In this document: positions 53,560 through 62,916 of the stretch, piece by piece
How the letters are laid out: every line of letters begins with the position of its first letter
Position numbering within the stretch: the stretch's first letter is position 1
Assembly: GCA_031398325.1 (NCBI GenBank)
Contig: JANNNB010000080.1
Span: 35,877-99,876, forward strand
Origin: Sva-07 sp031398325
GTDB lineage: Bacteria > Actinomycetota > Acidimicrobiia > Acidimicrobiales > Ilumatobacteraceae
Direction: 5' to 3'
Length of the DNA: 64,000 bases
The notes under the pieces: model-generated
Database searches by the model: none
What the model was told of the DNA's origin: nothing
What the model saw: the letters and a program-made list of their open reading frames with translations, nothing else
Position numbers and translations under genes: made by a program

Positions 53560-54579
53560 GTGAGCGACGACATCCAGACGTCCGACGACGAGCTTGACGC
53601 GCGGATCCATCGAGGCGACCTCGACGAGCTGGTACGCATGATCGACGATCGCTGCTCGTCGCGCGACTGGGCAGGCCTGCTGCGGGTACGCAATCGGTCG
53701 CGCCACGCCGTCGAGACCGGACGCCAGCTCTGGCCCGCCGCGACACTTGCGGAGTACCGGCTGGCGCTCCTCGCACCGGCCGAGTTCGTCGCTGCGGTGC
53801 TCGACGAGAGCGACGGCCTGTCCGGCCGGTTCACCATCGGGCCGCTGACCGAGGTCGCCGCCCAGCACCACACGTGGGCGGAGTTGTCGCCCGTCCTGGA
53901 CCGGGGCCCACGAGCGGCATTCGTCGCCCACGAACGCGTGCTGCGCGGCGAGCTGATCGAACACGGCGATGAACTGCCGGCGGTCCTCGACCTGCCGTTG
54001 ACCCTCGAGCAGTGGGAGCCGGACTACGCGCTCGCCGACTACTCCGATGTCGGTGCCGAGTTCCCGATGCCGGACCTCGACACCGACCGGGATGAGGGCA
54101 ACTGGACCGACGTCGAGACCGATGACGCGGAACGGTTCGACGACGACGTCGAACTCGCCGTTCGACAGCTGGTCGAGCCGTGGCTCGTCAGCTCGAACGG
54201 CCAGCTCGACGTGTCGTGCGTCGAGGGGGACGTGATCGACGCGATCGGTTCGCTCGGGGTCAGGCACGCACGGATCGCTGCGCTCGATCCGGCGACGGCG
54301 CTGTCTTGGATCGCCTGGGCGGGTGCCAGCGGCGGTGCCCACGGCCGTCGACGAGGAGCGGCAGCGGGGCGATTCGGCGCGTGGTGGTTGCTGGCCACGC
54401 TCGGCGATCTCGTCGACGACTGGCCGGTGCCGGCCGACGTACTCGGCGAGCTCGCCACCGAGCTGAAGTGGTACCGCTGGGACGCACACGAGCCGACCGT
54501 CGGCTGGTCGCTGCAGCTCGCCATCGAGGACGTCGCCAACGGCACCGCCTGGGCGATCAGCGCCCGCGACGCCGTCTGA
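53560..54579 (+). CDS. Hypothetical protein, 339 residues, downstream of the SCO1664-like gene
   Basis: Starts at GTG 53560, four bases after the previous stop. An N-terminal helical part (LDELVRMIDDRCSSRDWAGLL), an acidic middle (DVGAEFPMPDLDTDRDEGNW, then ETDDAERFDDDVE) and a C-terminal part rich in Ala/Trp (ALSWIAWAGASGGAHGRRRG, AGRFGAWWLLATLGDLVDDW) are visible. There is no family I recognise and no signal peptide. The operon position suggests a role with the phosphatase set. Confidence 0.75.
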   Translation: MSDDIQTSDDELDARIHRGDLDELVRMIDDRCSSRDWAGLLRVRNRSRHAVETGRQLWPAATLAEYRLALLAPAEFVAAVLDESDGLSGRFTIGPLTEVAAQHHTWAELSPVLDRGPRAAFVAHERVLRGELIEHGDELPAVLDLPLTLEQWEPDYALADYSDVGAEFPMPDLDTDRDEGNWTDVETDDAERFDDDVELAVRQLVEPWLVSSNGQLDVSCVEGDVIDAIGSLGVRHARIAALDPATALSWIAWAGASGGAHGRRRGAAAGRFGAWWLLATLGDLVDDWPVPADVLGELATELKWYRWDAHEPTVGWSLQLAIEDVANGTAWAISARDAV

Positions 54580-54604
54580 CCGCGAGATCTCCTCCCGAAA
54601 AAGC

Positions 54605-54637
54605 GACGTCCCGCGCCGTGTCACGGCGCGGGACGTC
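54605..54637. terminator. Strong bidirectional terminator
   Basis: A perfect 14-bp stem, GACGTCCCGCGCCG with CGGCGCGGGACGTC, and a five-base loop lie between the convergent stops of the hypothetical gene and etfA. AAAAA just left of the stem gives a T-run for reverse-strand transcripts. Confidence 0.88.
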
Positions 54638-54672
54638 AAGATTTCGGAACGCGTGGTGTTCGGTCGGAGCGA

Positions 54673-55641
54673 TCAGCCTCGGGCTTGGAGAGCGGCGAGG
54701 AGCTGCGGGAGCACCTTGTGCACGTCGCCGACGATGCCGAGGTCGGCGATGCCGAAGATCGGCGCTTCCTTGTCCTTGTTGATGGCGATGATGTTCTTCG
54801 ACCCCTTCATGCCGACCATGTGCTGCGTCGCACCGGAGATGCCGGCGGCGATGTAGACGGTGGGCTTGACGACCTTGCCGGTCTGGCCGACCTGGTAGCT
54901 GTAGGGGACCCAACCGGCGTCGACGATCGCTCGTGACGCACCAGGGGCACCCTTGAGCGCCTTGGCCAGGCTCTCGATCATCTCGAACTTGTCGGCCTCG
55001 CCCAGGCCGCGGCCGCCGGAGACGACGACGGCCGCCTCGTCGAGCTTGGGGCCGGAGGTCTCCTCGACGTGCACGGCGGTGACGGTTGCGCCACCGGTCG
55101 CGCCGAGGTCGCCGACCGGGGCCGACACGACCTCGCCGGCAGCTCCGGCGCCACCTTCGGCGACGAAGCTCTTCGGACGGAACGCTGCGAGGAACGGCTT
55201 CTCACCGGTGAACGTCGAGTTCACGAGCTTACTGCCACCGAAGATCGGCGTCTGCACCGTGACCGTGTCACCGTCGACCGTGATCGCCGTGGAGTTCGTG
55301 AGCACCGTGCGGTCGAGCTTCACCGACAGGCGGCTCATCACGTCGCGGCCCTCGTAGCTCTGCGGGAACATGATCAGGTCGGGCGAATCGCCCCCGTTGA
55401 TCACGGCCTGCATCGCGGAGGCGACCGCGACGCCCGGCAGCGCACCGGCGAGATCGCCCGTGGCGTAGACCTTGGCGGCACCGTGGTCGGCGAGCGCGGC
55501 GGCGACACCAGCGCCGTCCCCGGCGATGAACGCCGAGACGTTGCCGCCGAGGCTGCGGGCCTTGGTGAGCAGTTCGAGCGTGCCCGTGGTGGGTGCGCCG
55601 TCTGCTGCCTGTGCGAATACCCAGATGTTGTCGATTCCCAT
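54673..55641 (-). CDS. etfA: Electron transfer flavoprotein alpha subunit
   Basis: 322 residues. The C-terminal FAD-binding part is intact: VSGGRGLG, SRAIVDAGWVPYSYQVGQTGK, YIAAGISGATQHMVGM, IIAINKDKEAPIFGIADLG and GDVHKVLPQL. With EtfB it takes electrons from acyl-CoA dehydrogenases and passes them to ETF:quinone oxidoreductase. It begins eight bases after the etfB stop. Confidence 0.96.
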   Translation of the reverse strand: MGIDNIWVFAQAADGAPTTGTLELLTKARSLGGNVSAFIAGDGAGVAAALADHGAAKVYATGDLAGALPGVAVASAMQAVINGGDSPDLIMFPQSYEGRDVMSRLSVKLDRTVLTNSTAITVDGDTVTVQTPIFGGSKLVNSTFTGEKPFLAAFRPKSFVAEGGAGAAGEVVSAPVGDLGATGGATVTAVHVEETSGPKLDEAAVVVSGGRGLGEADKFEMIESLAKALKGAPGASRAIVDAGWVPYSYQVGQTGKVVKPTVYIAAGISGATQHMVGMKGSKNIIAINKDKEAPIFGIADLGIVGDVHKVLPQLLAALQARG

Positions 55642-55649
55642 GACTGACC

Positions 55650-56417
55650 TCAGATCACTTTCAGGTTGTCGAGGAACTCGACGATCTTGTTGAACGACTC
55701 ACCGTCGTCTTCGATGACTTCGCCGGCCTCACGCGCAGGGGCGTCTTCGACCGACACGATCTGCTGTGCCCACGACACGGCTTCGACGCCGAGGTCGGCG
55801 GTCGTGACCGTGTCGACCGGCTTCGACTTCGCGGCCATGATGCCCTTGAAGCTCGGGTAGCGGGGCTCGACCACGCCAGCGGTCACGGAGACCACGGCGG
55901 GCAGCGAGCAGGTGACCTCGTCGTAGCCGGCTTCGGTCTGACGGTTGACCTTGAGCGTGCCGTCGGTGATCTCCACCGTCTTGGCGAAGGTGATCGACGG
56001 AAGGCCGAGGAGCTCGGCGAGCTGCTCCGGCACGGTGCCGGTGTAGCCGTCGGACGACTCGGTACCGGCGATGACGAGGTCGTACTCGCCAGCTTTGCCG
56101 ACGGCGCCGGCGAGCACCTTGGCGGTCGTGAGTGCGTCCGCGCCGGCGAGCGAAGCGTCGGAGACGAGCACGGCCTTGGCCGCGCCCATCGCCAACGCCG
56201 TGCGCAGACCGGACGTCTCGTCGTTCGGTGCCATCGACACGAGCGTCACGTCGCCGCCGCCAGCTGTCGTGACGAGCTGCAGCGCCATCTCGACGCCGTA
56301 GCTGTCGGATTCGTCGAGAATCAGCTTCCCGTCACGCTTGAGGGTGTTGGTGGAGGGATCCAGCTCGCCGGGGAGCGCCGGATCGGGAATCTGTTTGACA
56401 CAGACGATCACGTTCAT
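55650..56417 (-). CDS. etfB: Electron transfer flavoprotein beta subunit
   Basis: 255 residues, usual length. It opens MNVIVCVKQIPDP, with DSYGVEMALQL, VIAGTESSDGYTG and PSFKGIMAAKSKP as family markers; AMP binds in this subunit. A possible -10 (TAACTT) lies just before the ATG, so the leader is short. It forms a two-gene operon with etfA and probably serves the acyl-CoA dehydrogenase encoded 15 kb upstream. Confidence 0.96.
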   Translation of the reverse strand: MNVIVCVKQIPDPALPGELDPSTNTLKRDGKLILDESDSYGVEMALQLVTTAGGGDVTLVSMAPNDETSGLRTALAMGAAKAVLVSDASLAGADALTTAKVLAGAVGKAGEYDLVIAGTESSDGYTGTVPEQLAELLGLPSITFAKTVEITDGTLKVNRQTEAGYDEVTCSLPAVVSVTAGVVEPRYPSFKGIMAAKSKPVDTVTTADLGVEAVSWAQQIVSVEDAPAREAGEVIEDDGESFNKIVEFLDNLKVI

Positions 56418-56524
56418 AAGGCGTCAAAGTTACCGGGAGGTATGGAAGCGTCCCAATCCGCCAGGAGCCAATCCCGACTCGTCTCTGTCACACCTGCTCG
56501 CCGGATTGGGTACGGTCCGACTCC

Positions 56525-57463
56525 TTGAAGGTGCTGTTGGTCGTCAACTCGTTCGCGTCGTCCGTGACGGCGCGCAACACGGTCATGGTCCACCGCCGCC
56601 TGAGTCGGACCCACGACGTCCAAGTCGTCGAGACGAACCGACGGGGTCATGCGACCCGCTTCGCGCACGACGCTGCCCGGCGGGGCATCGACGTCGTCGT
56701 CGGATTCGGTGGCGACGGCACCCTCAACGAGGTGGCCACCGGAATCGCCGGGAGCGACACGGCGCTCGGCGTTCTCCCGGGCGGTTCGACGAACGTGTTC
56801 GCCCGTACCATCGGCATGCCGAACGATCCGGTCGCTGCGGTGGAACTGCTGGCCGGAGGGATCGACGCGGCCGACTTCCGTCCGATCGGGCTCGGTCGCG
56901 TGAACGGCCGGTTCTTCTGCTTCCACACCGGGGTGGGTTTCGACGCCGCCGTCGTGCAGCGGGTCGAGAAGCGCGGCTCGTGGAAGCGGTGGTTGGGACA
57001 CCCACTGTTCATCAGTGCGGGCATCAGCACGTGGCTCACCGGGTACGACCGCGACGAACCGCACTTCCACGTCTCCGGCGACGGCGGGCCGCGCGTCGAC
57101 GACGGGTACTTCTCGATCGTGCTCAACACGAACCCCTACACCTATCTCGGGAACCGCCCGCTCGACCTGTCACCCGCAGCGACCCTCGACCAGCCGCTCG
57201 TGGCCGTCACCTTCACGACCATGAGCGCCACGGCGATCCTGAGTTCGCTCGCCGGTGCCCTCCGGGGCGGCGGTGTCAAGCCCGCGAAGCACCTCGACAT
57301 CCGCGAAGGTGTGCGCCATCTCGTCATCGAACACGAGACACCGTTTCCGTATCAGGTCGACGGTGATGCGCTCGGCGAGACCCGCCGGCTCGAGTTCGAC
57401 TACGTGCCCGAGGCGGTGAGGCTGGTGTTCCCGACGCCGCCGACGGACTCACCACCCGAGTGA
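56525..57463 (+). CDS. Diacylglycerol kinase family lipid kinase
   Basis: 312 residues. The DAGK catalytic motif GGDGTLNEV is at 62-70 and LGVLPGGSTNVFARTIGMP follows, as in YegS/DgkB-type kinases; GVGFDAAVVQRVE and PYQVDGDALG complete the family pattern. It phosphorylates a lipid such as diacylglycerol. The start is TTG 56525, or GTG 56531; no ribosome site is seen. The neighbouring GDPD also acts on glycerolipid products. Confidence 0.88.
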   Translation: MKVLLVVNSFASSVTARNTVMVHRRLSRTHDVQVVETNRRGHATRFAHDAARRGIDVVVGFGGDGTLNEVATGIAGSDTALGVLPGGSTNVFARTIGMPNDPVAAVELLAGGIDAADFRPIGLGRVNGRFFCFHTGVGFDAAVVQRVEKRGSWKRWLGHPLFISAGISTWLTGYDRDEPHFHVSGDGGPRVDDGYFSIVLNTNPYTYLGNRPLDLSPAATLDQPLVAVTFTTMSATAILSSLAGALRGGGVKPAKHLDIREGVRHLVIEHETPFPYQVDGDALGETRRLEFDYVPEAVRLVFPTPPTDSPPE

Positions 57464-57495
57464 CTCGCTGGTCGCGCGCACCCGGAGGGCGGCGT

Positions 57496-58212
57496 TCACC
57501 AGGCGCGCGGCCGGTCCGCTGACGTCACGGTCTCACGACCGAGCGCCGTGCGGGCCTGCGCCGGCACGTCGGTGCAGACGCCGTCGACGCCGAAGTCGGC
57601 GAGTTCGACCAATCGCGCCGGGTCGTTCGAGGTCCACACGTTGACGATGAGGCCGGACGCGTGACAACGCTCGACGAGTGCCGGCGTGACCAATCGCTCC
57701 CATGGGTGGATCGCCGCATGGCCGGCGGCGGCGACACGGTCGATCTGCCGTTCGTCGAGCACCATGCTCAGGTATGCCGTGGAGATGTCGCCGGCGACGG
57801 ATCGGCAGGCCGTGATGGTGGCCCACGAGAACGACGAGATCATCCAGCGCCCGGTGGCCTGCGGGCCGCGCCGACGCAGCTCGCCGATCGTCAGGTCGAC
57901 GATCGACATCGAGGCATCGAAGCCTCCATCCGAGGCCAGGTTCTTGATCTCGACGTTCACCAGCATCTCGTCGCCGCAGGCATCGAGCGCCGCCGACAGC
58001 GTCGGGATCGCGCTCTCGTGCGCAGCACCGTGCGCCGGCAAGGGGTCGTGGCGGACGAGCAACTCGCCCCCGCGATCGATGCGGACGTCGAGTTCAACGC
58101 CATCGGCGCCCTGCTCGTCGGCGAGGAGGAACGCCTCGACGCTGTTCTCGGGTGCGTCGACCGACGCTCCACGGTGGGCGATCACGAGCATCGGAGCAGT
58201 TTGGCGTGCCAT
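57496..58212 (-). CDS. Glycerophosphodiester phosphodiesterase
   Basis: 238 residues from ATG 58212. The GDPD motif is complete: IAHRGASVDAPENSVEAF with His13, then GVELDVRIDRGGELLVRHDP with Glu40, Asp42 and His55. It splits glycerophosphodiesters to glycerol 3-phosphate and an alcohol, using a divalent cation. There is no signal peptide, so it acts in the cytoplasm. The open frame upstream of the start overlaps the whiB promoter region and is not used. Confidence 0.93.
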   Translation of the reverse strand: MARQTAPMLVIAHRGASVDAPENSVEAFLLADEQGADGVELDVRIDRGGELLVRHDPLPAHGAAHESAIPTLSAALDACGDEMLVNVEIKNLASDGGFDASMSIVDLTIGELRRRGPQATGRWMISSFSWATITACRSVAGDISTAYLSMVLDERQIDRVAAAGHAAIHPWERLVTPALVERCHASGLIVNVWTSNDPARLVELADFGVDGVCTDVPAQARTALGRETVTSADRPRAW

Positions 58213-58235
58213 CGTGCACGTCACAGAATCGACCC

Positions 58236-58264
58236 TTGTCAAACGGGTGCACGCCGGGTAATTT
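58236..58264 (+). promoter_or_regulatory. Promoter of whiB1
   Basis: TTGTCA at 58236-58241 and TAATTT at 58259-58264 with an exact 17-base spacer form the best housekeeping-type promoter I saw in the window. Transcription would begin near 58271, about 70 bases before the whiB GTG. Confidence 0.72.
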
Positions 58265-58341
58265 TGCGACGCCGAGCGGGAGGTTTCGTCCCGCACCCCC
58301 CGGCAATTCCGCCGACGATCTCTTTTCGAGGAGCACCAAAC

Positions 58342-58641
58342 GTGTCCATCCTTGCGTCCAGCCTCACACTCGGCTCCGCGGACTACGAATGGCGCGACGG
58401 CGCCATCTGCCGTGACACCGACCCCGAGTTGTTCTTCCCCGTCGGCACGACCGGGAACGCGCTGGTGCAGATCGATCGAGCCAAGGAAGTGTGTGGGGAG
58501 TGCACGGTCGCCCAGGCCTGCCTCGATTTCGCGCTCGACACGAATCAGGACTCGGGAATCTGGGGCGGTCTGACCGAAGAAGAACGGCGTGTCATTCGCC
58601 GCCGTCGCGTCGCCGCAGCACGCGCCAGCCGAGTCAGCTGA
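58342..58641 (+). CDS. whiB1: WhiB1-type iron-sulfur transcriptional regulator
   Basis: 99 residues from GTG 58342 with CGAGGAG upstream. The four cluster cysteines are Cys23, Cys51, Cys54 and Cys60 (C...CxxCxxxxxC), followed by the GIWGG turn at 72-76 and an Arg-rich DNA-binding tail. RDTDPELFFPVG and QDSGIWGGLTEEERR closely match mycobacterial WhiB1, an essential nitric-oxide-responsive regulator that binds the major sigma factor. The adjacent reverse-strand PdtaS-like kinase matches the whiB1-pdtaS order I recall from mycobacteria. Confidence 0.92.
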   Translation: MSILASSLTLGSADYEWRDGAICRDTDPELFFPVGTTGNALVQIDRAKEVCGECTVAQACLDFALDTNQDSGIWGGLTEEERRVIRRRRVAAARASRVS

Positions 58642-58732
58642 CGTCGCCACCTGACCGCCCGAGCCGATCGAGCAGAATTTCGAGCGGAGAAGACGGGTTG
58701 GTGCGCGGTGCCTGACCCCGCACACCAATTGC

Positions 58733-60244
58733 TCAGTCGTCGGTCGGGACGCTCAACCTGATCACGGTGCCGTGACGGGAGCTCGGGCCTTCGCCGAGAC
58801 CCGCTGATTCGAGATCGTCGGGGTTCGCAGAGCGGATCGAGATCAGGCCGTTCAGTTCGGTCGTCACGAGCGTTCGCACGATCGACAGACCGAGGCCGGT
58901 CGCCGCGTCGAGATCGAAGCTGGGGTCGACCCCGCGTCCGTTGTCGATGACCCGGATGTCGAGCTTGTTCGCATGATTGGCCAGGAGCACCACGACTTCA
59001 CCGCCCCTCCCACCCTCGGGGAAGCCGTGGTCGACGGCGTTCTGCAGCAGTTCGGTCAGCACCACCGACAACGGTGTCGCGATCCGTGCCGGAATGCGAC
59101 CACCGTCGCCCGACACCGAGAAGCGCACGGGCCGGTCGGGCGACTGCAGACCCTCTTCGGCGAGACGCAACAGCGGACGGACGATCTCGATGAAGGCGAT
59201 GTCCTCGCCAGGCTCACGCGACAGCGACTCGTGCACCAGCGCGATCGTGCGGATCCGGCGGACCGAGTCCTGCACCGCTGCCTTCGCTTCGACGTTGGTG
59301 AGCCGGCGCGACTGCAGCCGGAGCAACGACGAGATCGTCTGCAGGTTGTTCTTCACCCGATGATGGATCTCGCGGATCGTGGCGTCCTTGCTCAACAGCA
59401 ACCGGTCGCGCTTGCGCAGTTCGGTGACATCGCGAACGAGCAGCAGCCCGCCGTCGATCACGGGCATCGAGCCATCGTGGGGCGTCGTCAGGATCGGCAC
59501 GCAGCGGCACAGCAGCGTGACGTCGCCGCCCTGCTCGAACTCTTCGACGATCGGCTCCATCCGCTCGAACGCCTGACGGACCGGCCCGTCGTGGAATCCG
59601 AGCTCGGCCAGACGCATCCCGACCGGGTTGGCCTGGATGCCGACGCGGTGCAACGCAGAGTTCGCGTTCGGCGACACGTACGAGACCGTGCCGGTCGCGT
59701 CGAGCGTGAGCACGCCGTCGCCGACCCGAGGGGCCGCGCTCGAGTCAGCGACGCGTCCCTCGAACGGGAACGAGCCTGCCTCGATCATCCGAGCGAACTT
59801 CTCGAAGGTGATGGAGTAGTGCCGCTCGAGATCGCCCGACGTACGCCCGGCACGCACGGTCCACTCCTTGCTGAGCACGGCGATGACCCGGCCATCGCGT
59901 CGAACCGGAATGGCCAACATGCGTCCGATCGTCGGATCATCGCCGTCGGCGTTGATCTCGCCCTCGACCTTGACGCCGGCGGACGCGGCCTGGGAGATCA
60001 GGCTCGACTCGATTCCGTCCGCCCATGAGCCGACGTAGTCGGTGACGTACATCGTCTGATTGGTGGCGGGGCGGACTTGGTCGACGACGAGCCAACGGCC
60101 CTCTGCGGCCTCGACGTACAACAGCAGATCGGCGAAACAGAGATCGGACAGGAAGCCCCACTCGGCGGTCAGCCGATGCAGGTGGTCGATGTCGTCGCGC
60201 CCGAGGGTGGTGTGCTCGCGTGACAGTTCTGCGAGTGAGGTCAT
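58733..60244 (-). CDS. pdtaS: PdtaS-like sensor histidine kinase
   Basis: 503 residues. A GAF-like domain (about 10-150), a PAS domain (about 165-275, GDGVLTLDATGTVSYVSPN) and a HisKA_2 helix with the phospho-acceptor HHRVKNNLQTISSLLRLQ (His294/295) precede a GHKL ATPase (LTELLQNAVDHGF, VIDNGRGVDPSFD, GLGLSIVRTL). The partner of PdtaS in mycobacteria is the ANTAR response regulator PdtaR, not encoded next to it. I start at ATG 60244; the ATG one codon earlier is equivalent. Confidence 0.9.
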   Translation of the reverse strand: MTSLAELSREHTTLGRDDIDHLHRLTAEWGFLSDLCFADLLLYVEAAEGRWLVVDQVRPATNQTMYVTDYVGSWADGIESSLISQAASAGVKVEGEINADGDDPTIGRMLAIPVRRDGRVIAVLSKEWTVRAGRTSGDLERHYSITFEKFARMIEAGSFPFEGRVADSSAAPRVGDGVLTLDATGTVSYVSPNANSALHRVGIQANPVGMRLAELGFHDGPVRQAFERMEPIVEEFEQGGDVTLLCRCVPILTTPHDGSMPVIDGGLLLVRDVTELRKRDRLLLSKDATIREIHHRVKNNLQTISSLLRLQSRRLTNVEAKAAVQDSVRRIRTIALVHESLSREPGEDIAFIEIVRPLLRLAEEGLQSPDRPVRFSVSGDGGRIPARIATPLSVVLTELLQNAVDHGFPEGGRGGEVVVLLANHANKLDIRVIDNGRGVDPSFDLDAATGLGLSIVRTLVTTELNGLISIRSANPDDLESAGLGEGPSSRHGTVIRLSVPTDD

Positions 60245-60328
60245 CACTCTGATTCTGCACCATCGACGGTCGCCGTGCCGGTCTTCGCCGGTCGTTGCCG
60301 ACGTCGACGGCCGTCCACGGCGGACCGA

Positions 60329-61525
60329 TCAGGGGATCGGCGGGGACGAGCGCAGATGGTCGGCGAGCAGACCGAGCCCGGCGACGTCGTGGATGTCGCC
60401 GGCCATCCACGGCACGACCAGCATCGTCGGTGCCAGGGCCGCGAGCTCGCTCCGACGCTCCGACTCGCGAGCTGCGACCATCGCGAGATCGTCGAACTGT
60501 GCGCCGACCTGAGCGAGCACCGGTGCGACGGACTTGGCCGACACGCCGTCCAACACCCGCGCCACGTCACGGGCCAGGGTGCCGTGCGCCTGGTCGACCA
60601 ATGCCTGCGCCGCCACTGCAGCTTCGCGGCTGGCGAGTGAACTGGGCAGCACCCGATTGGCGACGATCGCGCCGAGCGACATCCCGCGATCGACGAGCGC
60701 CCGCGCCAGGAATCGCGCCTCGTAACTCGGGGCCGTTTCGAGCGTCGTGACGACGACGAAGGCCGTGCGCGGATCGACGAGCAACGCCTCGACCTCGCGG
60801 GCGCGCCGCACGAATCCGGACTCCATCGCCTGGAAGAGCACGAAGAAGTCGGCGATGTCCTGCAGAAACCGCGAGCCCAGCACGCGATCGGCGACTTGGT
60901 AGAACGGCTTGGACGCGGCCGTGAAGAGCCGCGACCGATACGGCACCGTGAGCCACCGCAGGAGGCGGCTGCCGAAGAAGTCGACCATCCGGCTCGGGGC
61001 ATCGAGGATCGAGAGCGCGTTGCGCGACGGGGGCGTGTCGACGATGACGAGGTCGAACTGGCCGGTGGCGTGCAGGTCGTGGAGCTGCTCCATCGCCAGG
61101 TACTCGTGGCTGTGGACGAACCGGCTGGTGATGTTCTCGTAGAGCGGGTTGGCGAGCACGGCATCACGGGTGGCCGCATCGGGCGCGTGACGTCGGATCA
61201 GGTCGTCCCAGCCGGCCTTCGTGTCGAGCATCGCCGCCCAGAGCTCACCACGCAGCTCCACCTTCGCCCCCTCGGACCCAGGTCCGCCATCGCCGGCTCG
61301 GAACGCCTCGGCGGGCACCCGCACCGGCGTGTTGCCGAACGACTCCAGGCCGAGTGCCGTCGCCAATCGTCTGGCCGGATCAACGGTCAGGACGAGCACC
61401 TTGCCCTTCTGGCGCTGTGCGGCCGCAACGCCGAGCGCTGCGGCGATCGTCGTCTTGCCGACGCCGCCGGAGCCGGCGACGAGGATCATCTCCCGACTGG
61501 CGAGCAGATGGTCGAGATCACTCAT
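60329..61525 (-). CDS. ArsA/Get3-family ATPase (second of pair)
   Basis: 398 residues. Walker A is GSGGVGKTT at 18-26 (Lys24), where the signature lysine of the deviant motif is replaced by serine. VLTVDPARRLATALGL, VIVDTPPSRNALSIL and FVVVTTLETAPSYEA complete the family core. In actinobacteria such pairs (mycobacterial Rv3679/Rv3680 type) handle hydrophobic metabolites or membrane proteins rather than arsenite. Its ATG overlaps the stop of the first ArsA gene (ATGA). Confidence 0.9.
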   Translation of the reverse strand: MSDLDHLLASREMILVAGSGGVGKTTIAAALGVAAAQRQKGKVLVLTVDPARRLATALGLESFGNTPVRVPAEAFRAGDGGPGSEGAKVELRGELWAAMLDTKAGWDDLIRRHAPDAATRDAVLANPLYENITSRFVHSHEYLAMEQLHDLHATGQFDLVIVDTPPSRNALSILDAPSRMVDFFGSRLLRWLTVPYRSRLFTAASKPFYQVADRVLGSRFLQDIADFFVLFQAMESGFVRRAREVEALLVDPRTAFVVVTTLETAPSYEARFLARALVDRGMSLGAIVANRVLPSSLASREAAVAAQALVDQAHGTLARDVARVLDGVSAKSVAPVLAQVGAQFDDLAMVAARESERRSELAALAPTMLVVPWMAGDIHDVAGLGLLADHLRSSPPIP

Positions 61526-62532
61526 CGACGAACTCCGGCCGGGATGCGCATCTCGGGGTCGAGCTCATCGGTCAGAGTGTCGGCGACGAGGGTGACGACA
61601 CGCGGGCCAGACGCGCGGGAGAACAACTCGGGCACGGTGATGATCGGGAGGTCGGTCCGAATCGGCAGGTCAGCGAGCGCCCTGCGCAGCCGATCGAGAT
61701 GTTCGGCTCCGGTGCTGCGCCGTGCCTCCGTGAGCCGCGACGCCTCGAGCACCACGGAGGCGCATTCCCCGATCGCCTCCACCAGGACCGGCAGCGCCTC
61801 GTCGAGGCGATCGACGATGGCCTGCTCGCGCTTGTTGAAGAGCGCAGGTAGGACGCGGTTGGCGATGATCGCACTCGGATGCGCGCCCGTTTCGGTGGTG
61901 AGGCGGCCGAGCAGATCGATCGTCTCGGTCACCGGCATCTCCTCGGGAGTGGTCACGACGGCGACGCCCGTGCGTGTCTCGTCGTCCAGGATGTCGAGCA
62001 TCCACTGCGTCTGGTCCCGAACGAGTCCGACCTGCACCAGATCACGGATGACTCGCGGCGCGCCGATCTGGCTGACGATGTGTCCGGACGCCTCGGCGTC
62101 GACGATGACGAGGTCGTAGTTGCGCTCACGCACCTCGTAGCAGAGCTTGCCGACGGCGAGGATCTCCTTCACCCCCGGTGCGGCATCGGCCACGAAGTCG
62201 AACGTCTTGGCAAGTGGACCGATGCGGCCGAGCAGCGGGATCTTCACGAACAGGCGCAGGTACTCGCGAAGCGAATCCTCGGTGTTCATCGTCATCGCGA
62301 ACAGGTTCGGCGCAACCTCGGTCGGCTCGAAGCTCAGTGACCCCACGTCGAACGCGTTCGCCAACGCGCCCTTGGCATCCATCTCGCACACGAGGGTGCG
62401 GCGGCCGTGGCGTGCTGCCACGTCGGCGAGCGCGGCCGCGACCGTGGTCTTGCCGACCCCGCCCTTGCCGGTGACCCAGAGGAAGTCGAGGTCGAGCAGG
62501 CCCGGAACTGGTGGTGCGCCGTCAGCCGGCAG
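61522..62532 (-). CDS. ArsA/Get3-family ATPase (first of pair), probable CTG start
   Basis: 336 residues. The deviant Walker A GKGGVGKTT is at 22-30, with signature Lys23 and Lys28. VCEMDAKGALANAFDVG and LVIVDAEASGHIVSQIGAPR follow. From the in-frame TGA that ends the DUF3107 gene down to this Walker motif there is no ATG, GTG or TTG; the first ATG (62421) would remove Walker A. A CTG at 62532, seven bases after GGAGG, is the best start. It heads the ArsA pair. Confidence 0.85.
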   Translation of the reverse strand: MPADGAPPVPGLLDLDFLWVTGKGGVGKTTVAAALADVAARHGRRTLVCEMDAKGALANAFDVGSLSFEPTEVAPNLFAMTMNTEDSLREYLRLFVKIPLLGRIGPLAKTFDFVADAAPGVKEILAVGKLCYEVRERNYDLVIVDAEASGHIVSQIGAPRVIRDLVQVGLVRDQTQWMLDILDDETRTGVAVVTTPEEMPVTETIDLLGRLTTETGAHPSAIIANRVLPALFNKREQAIVDRLDEALPVLVEAIGECASVVLEASRLTEARRSTGAEHLDRLRRALADLPIRTDLPIITVPELFSRASGPRVVTLVADTLTDELDPEMRIPAGVRR

Positions 62533-62535
62533 GGC

Positions 62536-62769
62536 TCAGCCTCCGAAGCCGATCCTGCGATCGCCGTCGGAGGAGCCGAGCTCGATGTAGGCGATTTTCG
62601 CAGAGGGAATGCCGACGTCCTTGCCACGCTTGTCGGTCACCCAGAGCACATCGGTCGCTCCCGCGAGTGCGGCTTCGACCTTCGACTTGAGATCGTCACG
62701 GTCGGTGTCGTCGGGGAGCTCGATGTTGAGCTCGCGGGGGGCCTGGGTCACTCCGATGCGTACGTCCAC
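62536..62769 (-). CDS. DUF3107 family protein
   Basis: 77 residues from GTG 62769. DVRIGVTQAPRELNIELPDD, AALAGATDVLWVTDKRGK and PSAKIAYIELGSSDG are the whole family pattern; it ends RRIGFGG. It is a small actinobacterial protein of unknown function (Rv3208A-like). Its GGAGGC end codons double as the ribosome site for the ArsA gene immediately downstream, so the three genes form an operon. Confidence 0.92.
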   Translation of the reverse strand: MDVRIGVTQAPRELNIELPDDTDRDDLKSKVEAALAGATDVLWVTDKRGKDVGIPSAKIAYIELGSSDGDRRIGFGG

Positions 62770-62916
62770 GGCTCGCACGCTATCGGTGCCACACGAAGCA
62801 CCCCGAGTGGCGTGAATCGAGGGGTTCGTGTCATTGACGCCAAGAGTCGGATCGACGATGGTGGACGTATGCAGCGAGCGACACACCGATCGGCGGCCCA
62901 GCCGACGCGCCGAGCG

